Origin: Streptomyces nojiriensis
Lineage (GTDB): Bacteria > Actinomycetota > Actinomycetes > Streptomycetales > Streptomycetaceae
Direction: 5' to 3'
Assembly: GCF_017639205.1 (NCBI RefSeq)
Contig: NZ_CP071139.1
Location: forward strand, 1,364,001-1,428,000
DNA length: 64,000 nucleotides
How positions within the stretch are numbered: position 1 is the first letter of the stretch; every line of letters starts with the position of its first letter. The notes under the pieces were generated by a model. That model saw only the letters and a program-made list of their open reading frames with translations. It ran no database searches and had not been told where the DNA came from. This document shows, one piece after another, positions 37,822 through 46,306 of this stretch. The position numbers and the translations under genes are program-made.

Positions 37822-38724
37822 TCAGCCGGACCCGGCCCGGACTCCCGGGCGCGCCGGGTCGTGCTGCGGGGTGACCTGGGCGAGGAGGGCCAGGGTGGTC
37901 CGCGCGGGCGAGTCGGCCTCGGTGGTGGCGACCACGATGCTCTGCCCCTGATCCGGGTCCTGGCCTGGGCTCAGGGTCTGCTGGGTGACGGTCAGCGGGC
38001 CGACCAGCGGATGCCGCATCTCGTAGGTCGCGACGGCGCAGGCCGTGACGCGGTGGTCGGCCCACATCGAGGCGAAGTCCGCGCTCTTCGCACTCAGTTC
38101 GCCCACCAGCGCATGGAGCGCGGTGTCGTCCGGGTGCCGGCCCGCCACCAGGCGCAGATTCCCCACCACGGCCCTGGCCTTCGCCGGCCAGTCGGCGTAC
38201 AGGTCGCGGGTGTGCGCATCGAGGAACACCAGCCGGGCCATGTTGGGCCGCTGTGCCGGCCGGTCCGGGGTGCCCGGGTCCAGGTGTCCGGCGAACAGCG
38301 CATGGCCCAGCCGGTTCCATGCCAGGACGTCACTGCGGCGGCCGGTCACGATGGCCGGGACGTGGACCAGTGCCTCCAGCAGCTGGCCGGTCGCCTCCGT
38401 CACCCGCTCCGGGGCGGGCCGGCGGCCTCGTACCGAGCCCGTGGCCGAGGATCGGGCCAGGTTCTGCAGGTGCAGGCGCTCGGCTTCCTCCAGCCGCAGG
38501 GCCCGTGCGATCGCGTCCAGCACCTGCGGTGAGGCGTTCAGGGACTGCCCCTGTTCCAGCCGGGTGTAGTAGGACACGCTGACACCCGCCAGCGACGCCA
38601 GCTCCTCGCGTCGAAGACCCTGCACCCGGCGCCGCTCGCCGTAGTCGGGTATCCCGAGATCCTCCGGCTGCAGCTGGGATCGCCGCGTCTGCAGGAACTC
38701 CCCGAGCCGCACTTTTGCTTTCAT
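37822..38724 (-). CDS. Helix-turn-helix regulator with MmyB-like ligand domain
   Basis: The 300-residue protein has an XRE helix-turn-helix at the start (LGEFLQTRRSQLQPEDLGIP, RVQGLRREELASLAGVSVSYYTRLEQG; residues 5-75). It is followed by the MmyB-like domain (LLEALVHVPAIVTGRRSDVLAWNRLGHALFAG ... NMARLVFLDAHTRDLYADWP ... LSAKSADFASMWADHRV) found in many actinobacterial regulators that may bind fatty acids. It should regulate a nearby oxidoreductase-type gene in most genomes; here the divergent neighbour is a broken SRPBCC gene. Confidence 0.88.
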   Translation of the reverse strand: MKAKVRLGEFLQTRRSQLQPEDLGIPDYGERRRVQGLRREELASLAGVSVSYYTRLEQGQSLNASPQVLDAIARALRLEEAERLHLQNLARSSATGSVRGRRPAPERVTEATGQLLEALVHVPAIVTGRRSDVLAWNRLGHALFAGHLDPGTPDRPAQRPNMARLVFLDAHTRDLYADWPAKARAVVGNLRLVAGRHPDDTALHALVGELSAKSADFASMWADHRVTACAVATYEMRHPLVGPLTVTQQTLSPGQDPDQGQSIVVATTEADSPARTTLALLAQVTPQHDPARPGVRAGSG

Positions 38725-39331
38725 GGATCCGAGTATGGGCGGGGCCCGACCGCACAGCCTGACCCTGGCGTGGATAGGCAACAGCGGGTCCTGGACACAT
38801 CGGATTTCACCTTCACCCGGCACGGCTGGGTCGATGCCGCGCCGCCCGGGTCTACGACCTGGTCAGTGACGTGTCCGCCATCGGGCGCTGGAGCCCCAAC
38901 GCGAGGGCGTCGGGCCCCAGGTCGGGGCCTGGGCTCCCCCACGACCACGATCCGGGCCAGATGCGGGCCAGTACCGAGCCATCGAAGGTAGATTGCTTCA
39001 TTTTGCCTGCTCAGGACGGGTGTGGCGCGTGTACCACCAGCAGACGAAGAATCTGCTGAGCCATACGGCGCGGCTCTCTGGTGTCGGCGGCTGTCACGGC
39101 GACTGCGCAGACTTCCGAACCCGGTCGGCAAGTTGCTGCCAGCGCCGACGCACAGAGGAACCGCCCTCCGCGTCGACCGAGCCCAGGCCGTCGATGGCTT
39201 GCTGGAGCGGTGGAGGCTCGCGCGGGGTGTGGCCGAAGACCTTGAGGAAGACGCAAGACGTTGATCCGTTCCACTATCAATCCCGTGGTGCTGGTTCTAT
39301 GTTCGTCGTCTCGATGCTGAGGGGGGAGTGC
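38725..39331. other. Region without an intact gene
   Basis: About 600 bases: a frameshifted SRPBCC fragment (38770-38925, listed separately), then coding-like scraps. On the minus strand between about 39265 and 39094, VFGHTPREPPPLQQAIDGLG and RRRWQQLADRVRKSAQSP look like the eroded end of an unidentified gene. Confidence 0.4.
38770..38925 (+). pseudogene. Frameshifted SRPBCC-family gene fragment
   Basis: From GTG 38770 the frame reads VLDTSDFTFTRHGWVDA. Near 38845 a one-base shift is needed to continue in the neighbouring frame as VYDLVSDVSAIGRWSPNA. Together they match the start of SRPBCC (START-like) proteins, in which 'ARVYDLVSDVSAIGRWSP' follows directly. After about residue 50 the similarity ends. 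The gene is thus both frameshifted and truncated. Its position, divergent from the MmyB-type regulator, fits a former target. Confidence 0.55.
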
Positions 39332-39895
39332 ATGGACCCTGACGACGTGATGATCGATGCCCTGGCCGACAAGATCCTCGGGGGCAAGGTCGGAGGCGCT
39401 CTCCACCTTCCGTTCCGGTGGAAACAGAAGAATGCTCCGCGTCGCGCGTACTCCCCTATCCACGTCGAGGCGAACACTCCTGTCCGCTCCGATCTCTCCT
39501 GCCGCCTCGACCTCCGCTTCCGAATAGGCCTCGACAAGCCGTGGGAGTACAGCCTGATACTCCTCCACCCCGGAAGCCGCACGGTCCTCCGGCGCCTCGA
39601 TGTTCGGGGGACACACCTCGACCGTGAAACGGGCGAGCACTTCATCAATCGCACGCACAAACACAGGTGGAGCGAACAGCGAGGCAACCGGGACGTCTAC
39701 GCCCCGGACGACATCCGTCACGCGCCGGACCCGATCGCCAATGCGACGCTCACCTCTATGGATGAAGAGCACGACCGCGTCGTCAGGGACTTCGTCCTGG
39801 AATGCAAGATGGACATCTCCGCAGGCTACGTTTGGTTTCCGCCCACGCCGCCGATGCCGGCCCCGACGCTAGAGGGATTCGAGGAATACCCATGA
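39332..39895 (+). CDS. Protein of unknown function (first gene of a two-gene unit)
   Basis: The 187-residue protein has no signal peptide or membrane segment. After a helical start (DPDDVMIDALADKILGGKVGG) it is beta-rich: APRRAYSPIHVEAN, CRLDLRFRIGLDKPWEYSLILLH, VLRRLDVRGTHLD. A His-rich piece follows (FINRTHKHRWSEQRG) and a charged tail. The strand pattern with a TH.H/HKHRW element resembles small uncharacterised proteins annotated as DUF6978; this is a memory-based comparison only. GAGGGGGGAG lies 4 bases before the ATG at 39332. Its stop overlaps an ATG (ATGA) that begins the second gene, so the two are probably translated together. Confidence 0.6.
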   Translation: MDPDDVMIDALADKILGGKVGGALHLPFRWKQKNAPRRAYSPIHVEANTPVRSDLSCRLDLRFRIGLDKPWEYSLILLHPGSRTVLRRLDVRGTHLDRETGEHFINRTHKHRWSEQRGNRDVYAPDDIRHAPDPIANATLTSMDEEHDRVVRDFVLECKMDISAGYVWFPPTPPMPAPTLEGFEEYP

Positions 39896-39931
39896 GCGCC
39901 TCCCCCCCTCGATCCGCGCCTCACCGAGGAC

Positions 39932-40681
39932 TTGCGCTGCTGGCACATCGCACCGGCAAGCCGCCCGGGATCCGTCGCACTCACAGGACGCTCGTACTTC
40001 GCTGACGGAGACGGCCTGACCGTCCTTCTCCGAGTGTCCGGAGACGACGCCTTGGCCAGCGACGGCGGCACCACGGTTTCTCGCTTGGCCGATGCCGGAG
40101 TCGACGTCTGGGGCCCAACCCGAGCAGCGACCGCCTGGACCGAGACACTCAGCGCATTCCGCCTCAGCGAAGTGGACGGACGAATCGTTGGCCGCCGGCC
40201 CCTGCAACAGGCGGCGACGCTCGTATCGGACATCAGTAGTGCGATGCTGACCACCGACGGCCTGCGATGGCTCGCAGCCCCTGACCGGGACAGCAAGCTC
40301 GTGCGTCAGTTCTACGCGTACCTCGACGATGCCCGCATCGCCTACGACCGGCGCCCCACCGTGGAGCTCCCCCGCGGCGCCAAGGTACGCCCCACCGCGC
40401 GCATCAACCTGCCCAAGCGAACAGTCCTGGTGCAGGCCGTCGGCGGCTCTGAGCAGGGCCTGGAGCATGCTCTGTCGCTCGTGCAGCGCATCGAGCGCGC
40501 GGACTACGCCTTCGACCAGCGCCTCGTGCTGCTGAAGGGCAACCCCCAAGCCTGGCCCGCCGACCACCTCGACCTCTTGGCGGACCACACACCAGTCGGG
40601 TTCTCCGACCGCATGGACGCGGTCACCCGATTCCTCAAAGAGGGCACTCCACTGGAACGCCCCGTCACATCGGAGCCGTAG
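39932..40681 (+). CDS. DUF1828/DUF1829-like protein (second gene of the unit; start out of frame)
   Basis: The 249-residue frame holds YFADGDGLTVLLRVSGDDALASDGGTTVSRLADAG, which fits the 'DG..ISDGG.T...L' pattern of DUF1828. A second half (RRPTVELPRGAKVRPTARINLPKRTVLVQAVGG ... LVLLKGNPQAW) resembles DUF1829. The expected start, ATG 39892 in an ATGA overlap with the upstream stop, is in another frame. A run of seven C at 39902-39908 separates the two frames; with six C the product would read from that ATG straight into DPRLTEDLRCWHIAP. As written only a TTG at 39932 is available. So the gene is either frameshifted, phase-variable, or the C run is misread. Function unknown; restriction or defence associations are known for DUF1828 in some genomes. 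Confidence 0.6.
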   Translation: MRCWHIAPASRPGSVALTGRSYFADGDGLTVLLRVSGDDALASDGGTTVSRLADAGVDVWGPTRAATAWTETLSAFRLSEVDGRIVGRRPLQQAATLVSDISSAMLTTDGLRWLAAPDRDSKLVRQFYAYLDDARIAYDRRPTVELPRGAKVRPTARINLPKRTVLVQAVGGSEQGLEHALSLVQRIERADYAFDQRLVLLKGNPQAWPADHLDLLADHTPVGFSDRMDAVTRFLKEGTPLERPVTSEP

Positions 40682-40907
40682 GCTTCCCGCTCTCACACGA
40701 CGTTTCCAGCTCCGCCCGGCGAAGAGGACCGGCCGAGCAATGTCTTGTCACTTGTGCACAACACCCGCCGCGCACTAACCCGCCCCCCTCATCCATGGAT
40801 CGCAGACCCCGGCCGGGTTCGCCGCCAGGGTGGTGGGAGGCGACGGCCCGGCGGCGACCACCATCGCCCTTGACTACCAAGAGGCGGCGCGTAACCGGCA
40901 ACCAGAT

Positions 40908-41006
40908 CTAACTACTCGTCAGTAAAGTCAGCAAAAGGTCAGCATTCGTCCGACCAAACCTGGTTACAGCCTGCGACACATGAGACTCGACCGTCGGCGC
41001 CGAAGG
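40908..41006 (-). pseudogene. C-terminal fragment of a LuxR-type regulator gene
   Basis: The last 31 codons before a stop at 40908 read SAPTVESHVSQAVTRFGRTN and DLLLTLLTSS. This corresponds to the recognition helix and final helix of LuxR/NarL domains ('.ATVKSHVS.LL.KLG..NR'). No receiver or sensor part precedes it. Confidence 0.35.
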
Positions 41007-41102
41007 CTCTCGCCCCGCATTCGACAGCCTCCCCTGCGAAACCAAAACCGGAGGGCCGGGCGCGATTACCACACCCAGCCCTCGCGCGCACAAACCAGCA
41101 GG

Positions 41103-41267
41103 TCAACGCACCCTTCCTCGCGCCTTCAGGTGGGTTGGGGGAAGCTCTGGGGCCGGAATCGGAGGGCCGTCGTAGCCCTTCACCTCACCGAATCGCGACC
41201 CGCTCATCCAGTCTTCTCGGGCCTGCGCGATATCATCGTGTGACCGTCCGATCCAGTTCCAGAACAT
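41103..41267 (-). pseudogene. C-terminal fragment of a pirin gene
   Basis: From about 41267 the frame reads MFWNWIGRSHDDIAQAREDW, then RFGEVKGYDG and IPAPELPP before a stop at 41103. This is the conserved end of pirin-family proteins ('W.FV.RSHDEI...R..W..G.RFG.V.GYDG..LPAPELP'). The N-terminal cupin with the metal ligands is missing, so only the stump remains. Confidence 0.55.
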
Positions 41268-41916
41268 TCTGATGGCGAGGCGGCTCCAGTTCGTCGACAG
41301 GGAAGCTCGCACAACCCAGATCACCCATTCGGGTGATGATCGTGCAAGTGCGGCCTCGTGAACGCGCGATCGCCATAGTGTCGCCGCACACCTCATGCTT
41401 GCGGCGAGGTAAGCAACGAGGAGCGAAACCGTGGATGTCCATGACGTCAACGGGCCCAACGCTTCCGCAACTTACGCGTTCTCTGTAGCGGCGCGGTCTG
41501 ACGCGTGTGGACTGCTTCATCTGGCGGACGGATCAGGATCACCGACCCGGCCTGGAGTACCTGGTGCCTGCAGGGACGGGTAGCGGGGCGTAGCACCCAG
41601 TGGCGGCACGCGCTCGATCGGTTCGCCCTGGTCGCTGTGTTAGGAGTCCGCCGTCGAGTGCTGCGCCGTGACCCAATCCCTCAGAGGCCTGCCGCGCACC
41701 GGGTGACAACGAGCCAAGCCGCGTGATCCAGCTCGGACCAGAGCATGGGTTCGCCGCTCATTCGCTGCCCTGGAGTGGCCGCCAGGAATTCGCACGCTGC
41801 CCGCACAATCGATACGCAGAGCACGTTGAAGGGCATCATGCGGACGGAAGCCGATGCCGGATTTCTGTGCCAACTTTCTTTCTTTTGTGCCGACTATAAT
41901 TCCTCGTCACAACGGC

Positions 41917-43107
41917 CTAGCGGCGTACCCGCGGCATGCCGAGGCCGATCCAGGAGATGATCTCGCGCTGGATCTCGTTGTTGCCCCCGCCGAAGGTGAA
42001 GATCACGGCGCTGCGGTAGCCGCGTTCGAGCTCGCCGTGCAACACCGCGCCCGCCGAGCCGTCCTTGAGGGAGCCGGCCGCGCCCACGATCTCCATCAGC
42101 CAGGCGTACGCGTCCCGGCGGGCCTCGGAGCCGTACACCTTGACCGCGGAGGCGTCCTGTGGGGTGAGGGTGCCGGCCTGGACCGCGCCCACCATCTGCC
42201 AGTTGAGCAGCTTCATCGCGTCGAGCCGGGCGTGCGTGCGCGCGAGGCGGCCGCGGACCCAGGAGAGGTCGATGACCCGGCGGCCATCGGCGAGTTTCGT
42301 CGCGGCGGCCCAGCGCTGGACGTCGTGGAGGGCCCGGATGGCCATCGTGCCGTGTGCGGCGAGGGTGACGCGTTCGTGGTTGAGCTGGTTGGTGATCAGG
42401 CGCCAGCCCTTGTTCTCCTGGCCGACGCGGCGGCTCGCCGGGACGCGGATGTTCTCGTAGTAGCTGGCGGTGGTGTCGTGCGAGGCGAGGGTGTTGATGA
42501 CGGTGCAGGAGTAGCCGGGGTCCGAGGTCGGGACCAGGAGCATCGTGATGCCCTTGTGGGCGGGGGCGTCCGGGTCGGTGCGCACGGCGAGCCAGACCCA
42601 GTCGGCGGTGTCTCCGTTGGTGGTCCAGATCTTCTGTCCGTCGACGACGTAGGTGCCGGTCTCCTCGTCGCCCTCGCGCACCGCCTTGCACTTGAGCGCG
42701 GCGAGGTCGGTGCCGGCGTCGGGCTCGCTGTAGCCGATGGCGAAGTCGATCTCCCCGGCGAGGATCTTCGGCAGGAAGTACGCCTTCTGCTCCTCGGTGC
42801 CGAACTGCATGATGGTCGGCCCGACCGTGTTGAGTGCCATCAGGGGCAGCGGTACGACGGCCTGCGCGGCCTCGTCGAAGAAGATGAACTGGTCCATCGG
42901 GGTCATCCCGCGCCCGCCGTACTCCTTGGGCCAGCCGACCCCCAGCCAGCCGTCGGCTCCGAGCCGGCGGATGGTGTCCCGGTAGAAGCGCTTCTGGGCG
43001 GCCGGGTCCTCGTAGCGGGCGTAGACGTCCTGCGGCACGAGCTCGGCGAAGTAGGCGCGCAGTTCGGTGCGCAAGTGCTGCTGCTCAGGCGTGTATTCGA
43101 GGTGCAC
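41917..43107 (-). CDS. Acyl-CoA dehydrogenase family protein
   Basis: The 396-residue protein has the full acyl-CoA dehydrogenase fold. An N-terminal helical domain (EYTPEQQHLRTELRAYFAELVP), the middle beta domain (FAIGYSEPDAGTDLAALKCKAV, the flavin signature) and the C-terminal helical domain (HERVTLAAHGTMAIRALHDV; FTFGGGNNEIQREIISWIGLGMPR) are all present. It should dehydrogenate an acyl-CoA, with FAD, in fatty-acid or steroid/terpenoid side-chain breakdown. The FGGGNNEI motif is typical of FadE-like actinobacterial members that often form alpha2beta2 pairs, but no partner gene is beside it. It is divergent from the DinB-like gene. Confidence 0.9.
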   Translation of the reverse strand: MHLEYTPEQQHLRTELRAYFAELVPQDVYARYEDPAAQKRFYRDTIRRLGADGWLGVGWPKEYGGRGMTPMDQFIFFDEAAQAVVPLPLMALNTVGPTIMQFGTEEQKAYFLPKILAGEIDFAIGYSEPDAGTDLAALKCKAVREGDEETGTYVVDGQKIWTTNGDTADWVWLAVRTDPDAPAHKGITMLLVPTSDPGYSCTVINTLASHDTTASYYENIRVPASRRVGQENKGWRLITNQLNHERVTLAAHGTMAIRALHDVQRWAAATKLADGRRVIDLSWVRGRLARTHARLDAMKLLNWQMVGAVQAGTLTPQDASAVKVYGSEARRDAYAWLMEIVGAAGSLKDGSAGAVLHGELERGYRSAVIFTFGGGNNEIQREIISWIGLGMPRVRR

Positions 43108-43233
43108 GGGCCCCTCCGGGGTCTCGCGGTCCGGCCGGTCGCTGTGGTGGCGGCGGTCAGAGTAGAACCTGTTACAAGAATTCGGAAGGACCCGGGTACC
43201 GGCCGATCAGAGCCGGCGTCCATAATCGCGACC

Positions 43234-43785
43234 ATGACGAGCCCACGCAGCAGAGCGGAATTCTTCGTCGAACCCGAGCGGGACGGACGCTTCAGCGGCC
43301 CCGCGACCGGTGACGAGCGGCAGATGCTGGTCGCCTTCCTCGCGGACCACCGCGCCACCCTGGAACTCAAGTGCGCAGGCCTGGGTGCGGAGTTGGCGCA
43401 CCGTTCGGTGGAACCGTCCACGCTCTCCCTGCTCGGCCTGGTCCGGCACCTGGCCGATATGGAGCGCCGCTGGTTCCGGCAGGTCCTGGCGGGGCAGGAC
43501 GCGCCGCCCCTGTTCTCCTTGGCGGAGGATCCGGACGGGGACTTCGACGGAGCCCGGTCCGATCCCGCGGCGGCCGAAGCGGCCTGGGCGGCGTGGCGCA
43601 CCGAAGTGGCCTTCGCCGAAAGCTTCGTGGCGCAGGCTCCCGATCTGGACGTCGAGGCCGTCGACGCGTGGCGCGGGAAGGTGTCGCTGCGCTGGGTGCT
43701 GATCCACATGGTCGAGGAGTACGCGCGGCACAACGGGCACGCCGACCTCCTGCGCGAGCGGATCGACGGGGCCATCGGCATCTGA
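43234..43785 (+). CDS. DinB-family protein (DUF664-like)
   Basis: The 183-residue protein is a DinB/YfiT four-helix bundle. It shows DERQMLVAFLADHRATLELKCAGL, LLGLVRHLADMERRWFRQVLAG with the first His, and WVLIHMVEEYARHNGHADLLRERIDG with the HxxxEYARHxGH metal-binding pattern. The three His ligands fit the metal-binding site of this superfamily, which includes mycothiol- and bacillithiol-dependent transferases. The ATG at 43234 was chosen since upstream sequence overlaps the promoter. It reads away from the acyl-CoA dehydrogenase gene. Confidence 0.88.
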   Translation: MTSPRSRAEFFVEPERDGRFSGPATGDERQMLVAFLADHRATLELKCAGLGAELAHRSVEPSTLSLLGLVRHLADMERRWFRQVLAGQDAPPLFSLAEDPDGDFDGARSDPAAAEAAWAAWRTEVAFAESFVAQAPDLDVEAVDAWRGKVSLRWVLIHMVEEYARHNGHADLLRERIDGAIGI

Positions 43786-43820
43786 GGGGGGCCACGGGCC
43801 GGGCGCCCCGCCTCGCACCG

Positions 43821-44360
43821 TCAGGTGAAGAGGTACAGGACGTCGAAGTGGACGAGGTCGCGGGCCGTGTCGAAGAGGTACCGGCCCGAGGGGATCCCGT
43901 CCGCGGCCTGGCCCGCGGCGCCCCGGGCGTTCGCGTACGCGTCGAACCCGGGGCTGTGCTGCCAGGCCGCGGCGGCGGGCAGGTGGTCCTTCAGCGCGGC
44001 GGGCAGGTCGGCCGGCGCGCCGGTGGCGGTGAAGGCGTGGTCGGGCTTGCCGGTGATCGCGGCCGCGCCGCCGGCCGGCAGGTGGGCGACACCGACCACA
44101 CGGATCCGGGAGTCGGGGCCCGGGATGCTCCGGTCGTCACCCGCGTCGTCGATGTCGTAGCCCAGCCAGTGCGCGTCGGTCAGTTCGCCCAGGAACGGCC
44201 CGAGCCGCCGGTTCAGCGGCTCCAGGTCGGTACGGACCTCGGGCCGGCGGGGCGGCTGCGGCCACAGGAGGTACGTCATGCCCGCGCCCACCGTCAGCAG
44301 CGGGAGGCCGGCGATCAGCAGGAACCGGCGGCGATTCGTACGTCCCCGCTGTGTGTCCAT
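43821..44360 (-). CDS. Membrane-anchored or exported protein of unknown function
   Basis: The 179-residue protein starts with a twin-arginine-like basic segment and one hydrophobic stretch (TNRRRFLLIAGLPLLTVGAGMTYLLW). It is thus exported or anchored, and the rest (~145 residues) faces outside. No family is recognised; parts such as GYDIDDAGDDRSIPGPDSRIRVVGVAHLP suggest a small alpha/beta domain. It is 21 bases downstream of the aldolase gene on the same strand and could be the last gene of that operon. Confidence 0.6.
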   Translation of the reverse strand: MDTQRGRTNRRRFLLIAGLPLLTVGAGMTYLLWPQPPRRPEVRTDLEPLNRRLGPFLGELTDAHWLGYDIDDAGDDRSIPGPDSRIRVVGVAHLPAGGAAAITGKPDHAFTATGAPADLPAALKDHLPAAAAWQHSPGFDAYANARGAAGQAADGIPSGRYLFDTARDLVHFDVLYLFT

Positions 44361-44381
44361 GATCGCCGCCCCCGCCGCCCG

Positions 44382-45218
44382 TCAGTTCAGGGCGCCGATC
44401 ATAGCCGTCGCCGTCGCCGCCATCGCCGCACGGGCCGCCGTCAGGTACGGCCGGGGGTCCGCCGGGGTCAGGTGGGTGCGGATGGCTTCGGTCATCGCCA
44501 CATTGAGGGCGGTGCCGATGTTGACCTTGCGGATGCCGCCCGCGACGGCCGCCGCGAGCTCGGCGTCCGGGAGGCCGGAGGAGCCGTGCAGGACGAGCGG
44601 TACGTCCACGGCCTTGGCCAGCCGGGCCAGCAGCACGCGGTCCAGGGCCGCGGTCCGGCTGGTCATCGCATGGCTGCTGCCGATGGCGACGGCGAGGGCG
44701 TCGACCCCGGAGTCGGCGACGAACCGCCGGGCCTCGTCGGGGTCGGTACGGGCGCCGGGCGCGTGCGGGTCGAGCGGCGCGGCGCCGTTCTTGCCGCCGA
44801 CCTCGCCCAGCTCGGCCTCGATCCACAGCCCGTTGGCGTGCGCCCAGTCGGCTGCGGACCGGGTGGCCTCCAGGTTCTCGGCGTACGGGAGTTGCGCGGC
44901 GTCGTACATCACCGAGCTGTATCCGGCGTCGCAGGCCTGCCGGAGCAGTTCGGGGCTCTTGACGTGGTCGAGGTGCAGGCCGACGGGGACCCCGGCGGCC
45001 TCCGCGCAGGCGCCGGCGGCCCGGGAGATGGGCAGCAGCTGCCCGTCGCGGAACCTCACGGCGTTCTCGCTCAGTTGGAGGATGACGGGCAGGCCGGCCG
45101 CCTCGGCCCCGGCCACGACGGCTTCGGCGTGCTCCAGGGTGATGATGTTGAAGGCGGCGACGGCCCGGCCGGCCGCGGCCGCCTCCAGGACCAGGTCGCC
45201 GGCCCGGACCAGGCTCAT
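44382..45218 (-). CDS. Class II aldolase (KbaY/GatY/FbaA type)
   Basis: The 278-residue protein is a class II, zinc-dependent fructose/tagatose-bisphosphate aldolase. Motifs are AFNIITLEHAEAVVAGAE at the start, the first zinc histidine in VGLHLDHVKS, EAELGEVGGKNG, the phosphate loop LVLHGSSGLPDAE and IRKVNIGTALN. It splits a ketose bisphosphate into dihydroxyacetone phosphate and an aldehyde. The start at 45218 overlaps the stop of the SIS gene (ATGA), so a joint pathway is likely: the SIS protein makes a ketose phosphate and the aldolase splits it after a second phosphorylation. The sugar is not known; tagatose/galactosamine is one option. Confidence 0.88.
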   Translation of the reverse strand: MSLVRAGDLVLEAAAAGRAVAAFNIITLEHAEAVVAGAEAAGLPVILQLSENAVRFRDGQLLPISRAAGACAEAAGVPVGLHLDHVKSPELLRQACDAGYSSVMYDAAQLPYAENLEATRSAADWAHANGLWIEAELGEVGGKNGAAPLDPHAPGARTDPDEARRFVADSGVDALAVAIGSSHAMTSRTAALDRVLLARLAKAVDVPLVLHGSSGLPDAELAAAVAGGIRKVNIGTALNVAMTEAIRTHLTPADPRPYLTAARAAMAATATAMIGALN

Positions 45219-46117
45219 CGGACCGCCTCCTCTCCGGTGGTGAGGATCACCGAGCGCGTGAGGTTGCGCGGAGCGTCCGGATCCAGCTGCCGGTGGGCGG
45301 CGACGGCGAGGGCCAGGCGGTGTACGCGGACCAGTTCGGCGAGCGGGTCGAGCCGCCCGGCCACCCATTGGGAGCCGGTGGTGCGTACCTGCTCGGCGAG
45401 CCCGTCGGGGGCCTCGTCGAGCGACCAGGTCACGGTGCCTGGCCCGGAGATGCTGACGGGTCCGTGCCGGTACTCCATCGCCGGGTAGGACTCGGCCCAG
45501 GACAGCGAGGCCTCGCGCATCTTCAGCGCGGCCTCGTGGGCGAGTCCGACGCTCCAGCCGCGGCCGAGGAAGGTGAACTGGCCCCGGCCGGCGATGTCGG
45601 CGGGCAGCGGCTCGACGAGGGCGGTGCGGCCGTCGGCGACCACGGAGGGGGTGTGCAGCCCGACGTGGGCGCGCAGCAGGGTGAGGGCGGTGGTCGCGAA
45701 CCGGGTCTGCACGACGGACTGTTCGTCGGCGAAGTCGAGGACGACCAGCTCGTCCGCGGCGGTCATCACCGGGGTGGCCGGATCGCCGACGACCGCGGTC
45801 GTGGGCACGCCCGCGTCCCGCAGCCCGGCCAGCAGGTCGAGTACCTCGGTGGTGGTGCCGGACCGGGTCAGGGCGACGACCCGGTCGTAGCGGCGGTGGC
45901 GCGGGAACTCGGAGGCGGGGAAGGCGTCGGTCTCGCCCTGTCCGGCCTCCTCGCGCAGCACGGCGGCCGACTGGGCCATGTAGTACGAGGTCCCGCACCC
46001 GACGATCGCGGTGCGCTCCCCCGGCTGCGGGAGCACCGCCCGCCGGGCCGGGGCCAGTTCGGCGGCCCGCTCCCAGCATGCGGGCTGCGTGCCCAACTCG
46101 TACGCGACGTGACTCAT
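45215..46117 (-). CDS. SIS-domain sugar-phosphate isomerase/deaminase (AgaS-like)
   Basis: The 300-residue protein has two SIS domains, as in the isomerase half of GlmS. The first has AIVGCGTSYYMAQSAAVL and VVALTRSGTTTEVLDLL; the second FTFLGRGWSVGLAHEAALKMREAS and ESYPAMEYRHGPVSIS. AgaS-type members act on galactosamine-6-phosphate and relatives. The N-terminal glutaminase domain of GlmS is absent. The start ATG 46117 faces the divergent DeoR-type regulator. Operon order: SIS, aldolase, small membrane protein. Confidence 0.85.
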   Translation of the reverse strand: MSHVAYELGTQPACWERAAELAPARRAVLPQPGERTAIVGCGTSYYMAQSAAVLREEAGQGETDAFPASEFPRHRRYDRVVALTRSGTTTEVLDLLAGLRDAGVPTTAVVGDPATPVMTAADELVVLDFADEQSVVQTRFATTALTLLRAHVGLHTPSVVADGRTALVEPLPADIAGRGQFTFLGRGWSVGLAHEAALKMREASLSWAESYPAMEYRHGPVSISGPGTVTWSLDEAPDGLAEQVRTTGSQWVAGRLDPLAELVRVHRLALAVAAHRQLDPDAPRNLTRSVILTTGEEAVR

Positions 46118-46306
46118 ACAGGCTCCCTCGTGCGGCAGGCTGGTCCGAATGCGCTGAATGCGTTTTCCTGCAAGGTAGCGGCCCGTTTCACGCAACTTCA
46201 AGCATTTACGGGTGGAGCGGCTGAGTTAGTGTCGCCGGGTGGGCCGATGGAGGCCGCAGGGAAACACCGTGGGACGCATGTCGAAGAACACCGAAGGGGG
46301 CGGCCG

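Larger units (their letters stand above)
40682..41916. other. Decayed region with gene fragments
   Basis: About 1.2 kb with no intact gene. Recognisable are a LuxR-type helix-turn-helix end (40908-41006) and the last third of a pirin gene (41103-41267), both minus strand and listed separately. A 52-codon minus frame at 41681-41839 (EFLAATPGQRMSGEPMLWSELDHAAWLVV) may be another fragment or chance. Nothing can be supported between 41268 and 41680. Confidence 0.5.

Noticed and set aside
41681..41839. A 52-codon minus-strand frame as a small gene
   Set aside because: It has an ATG and reads plausibly, but there is no ribosome site and no family, and it lies in a decayed region.
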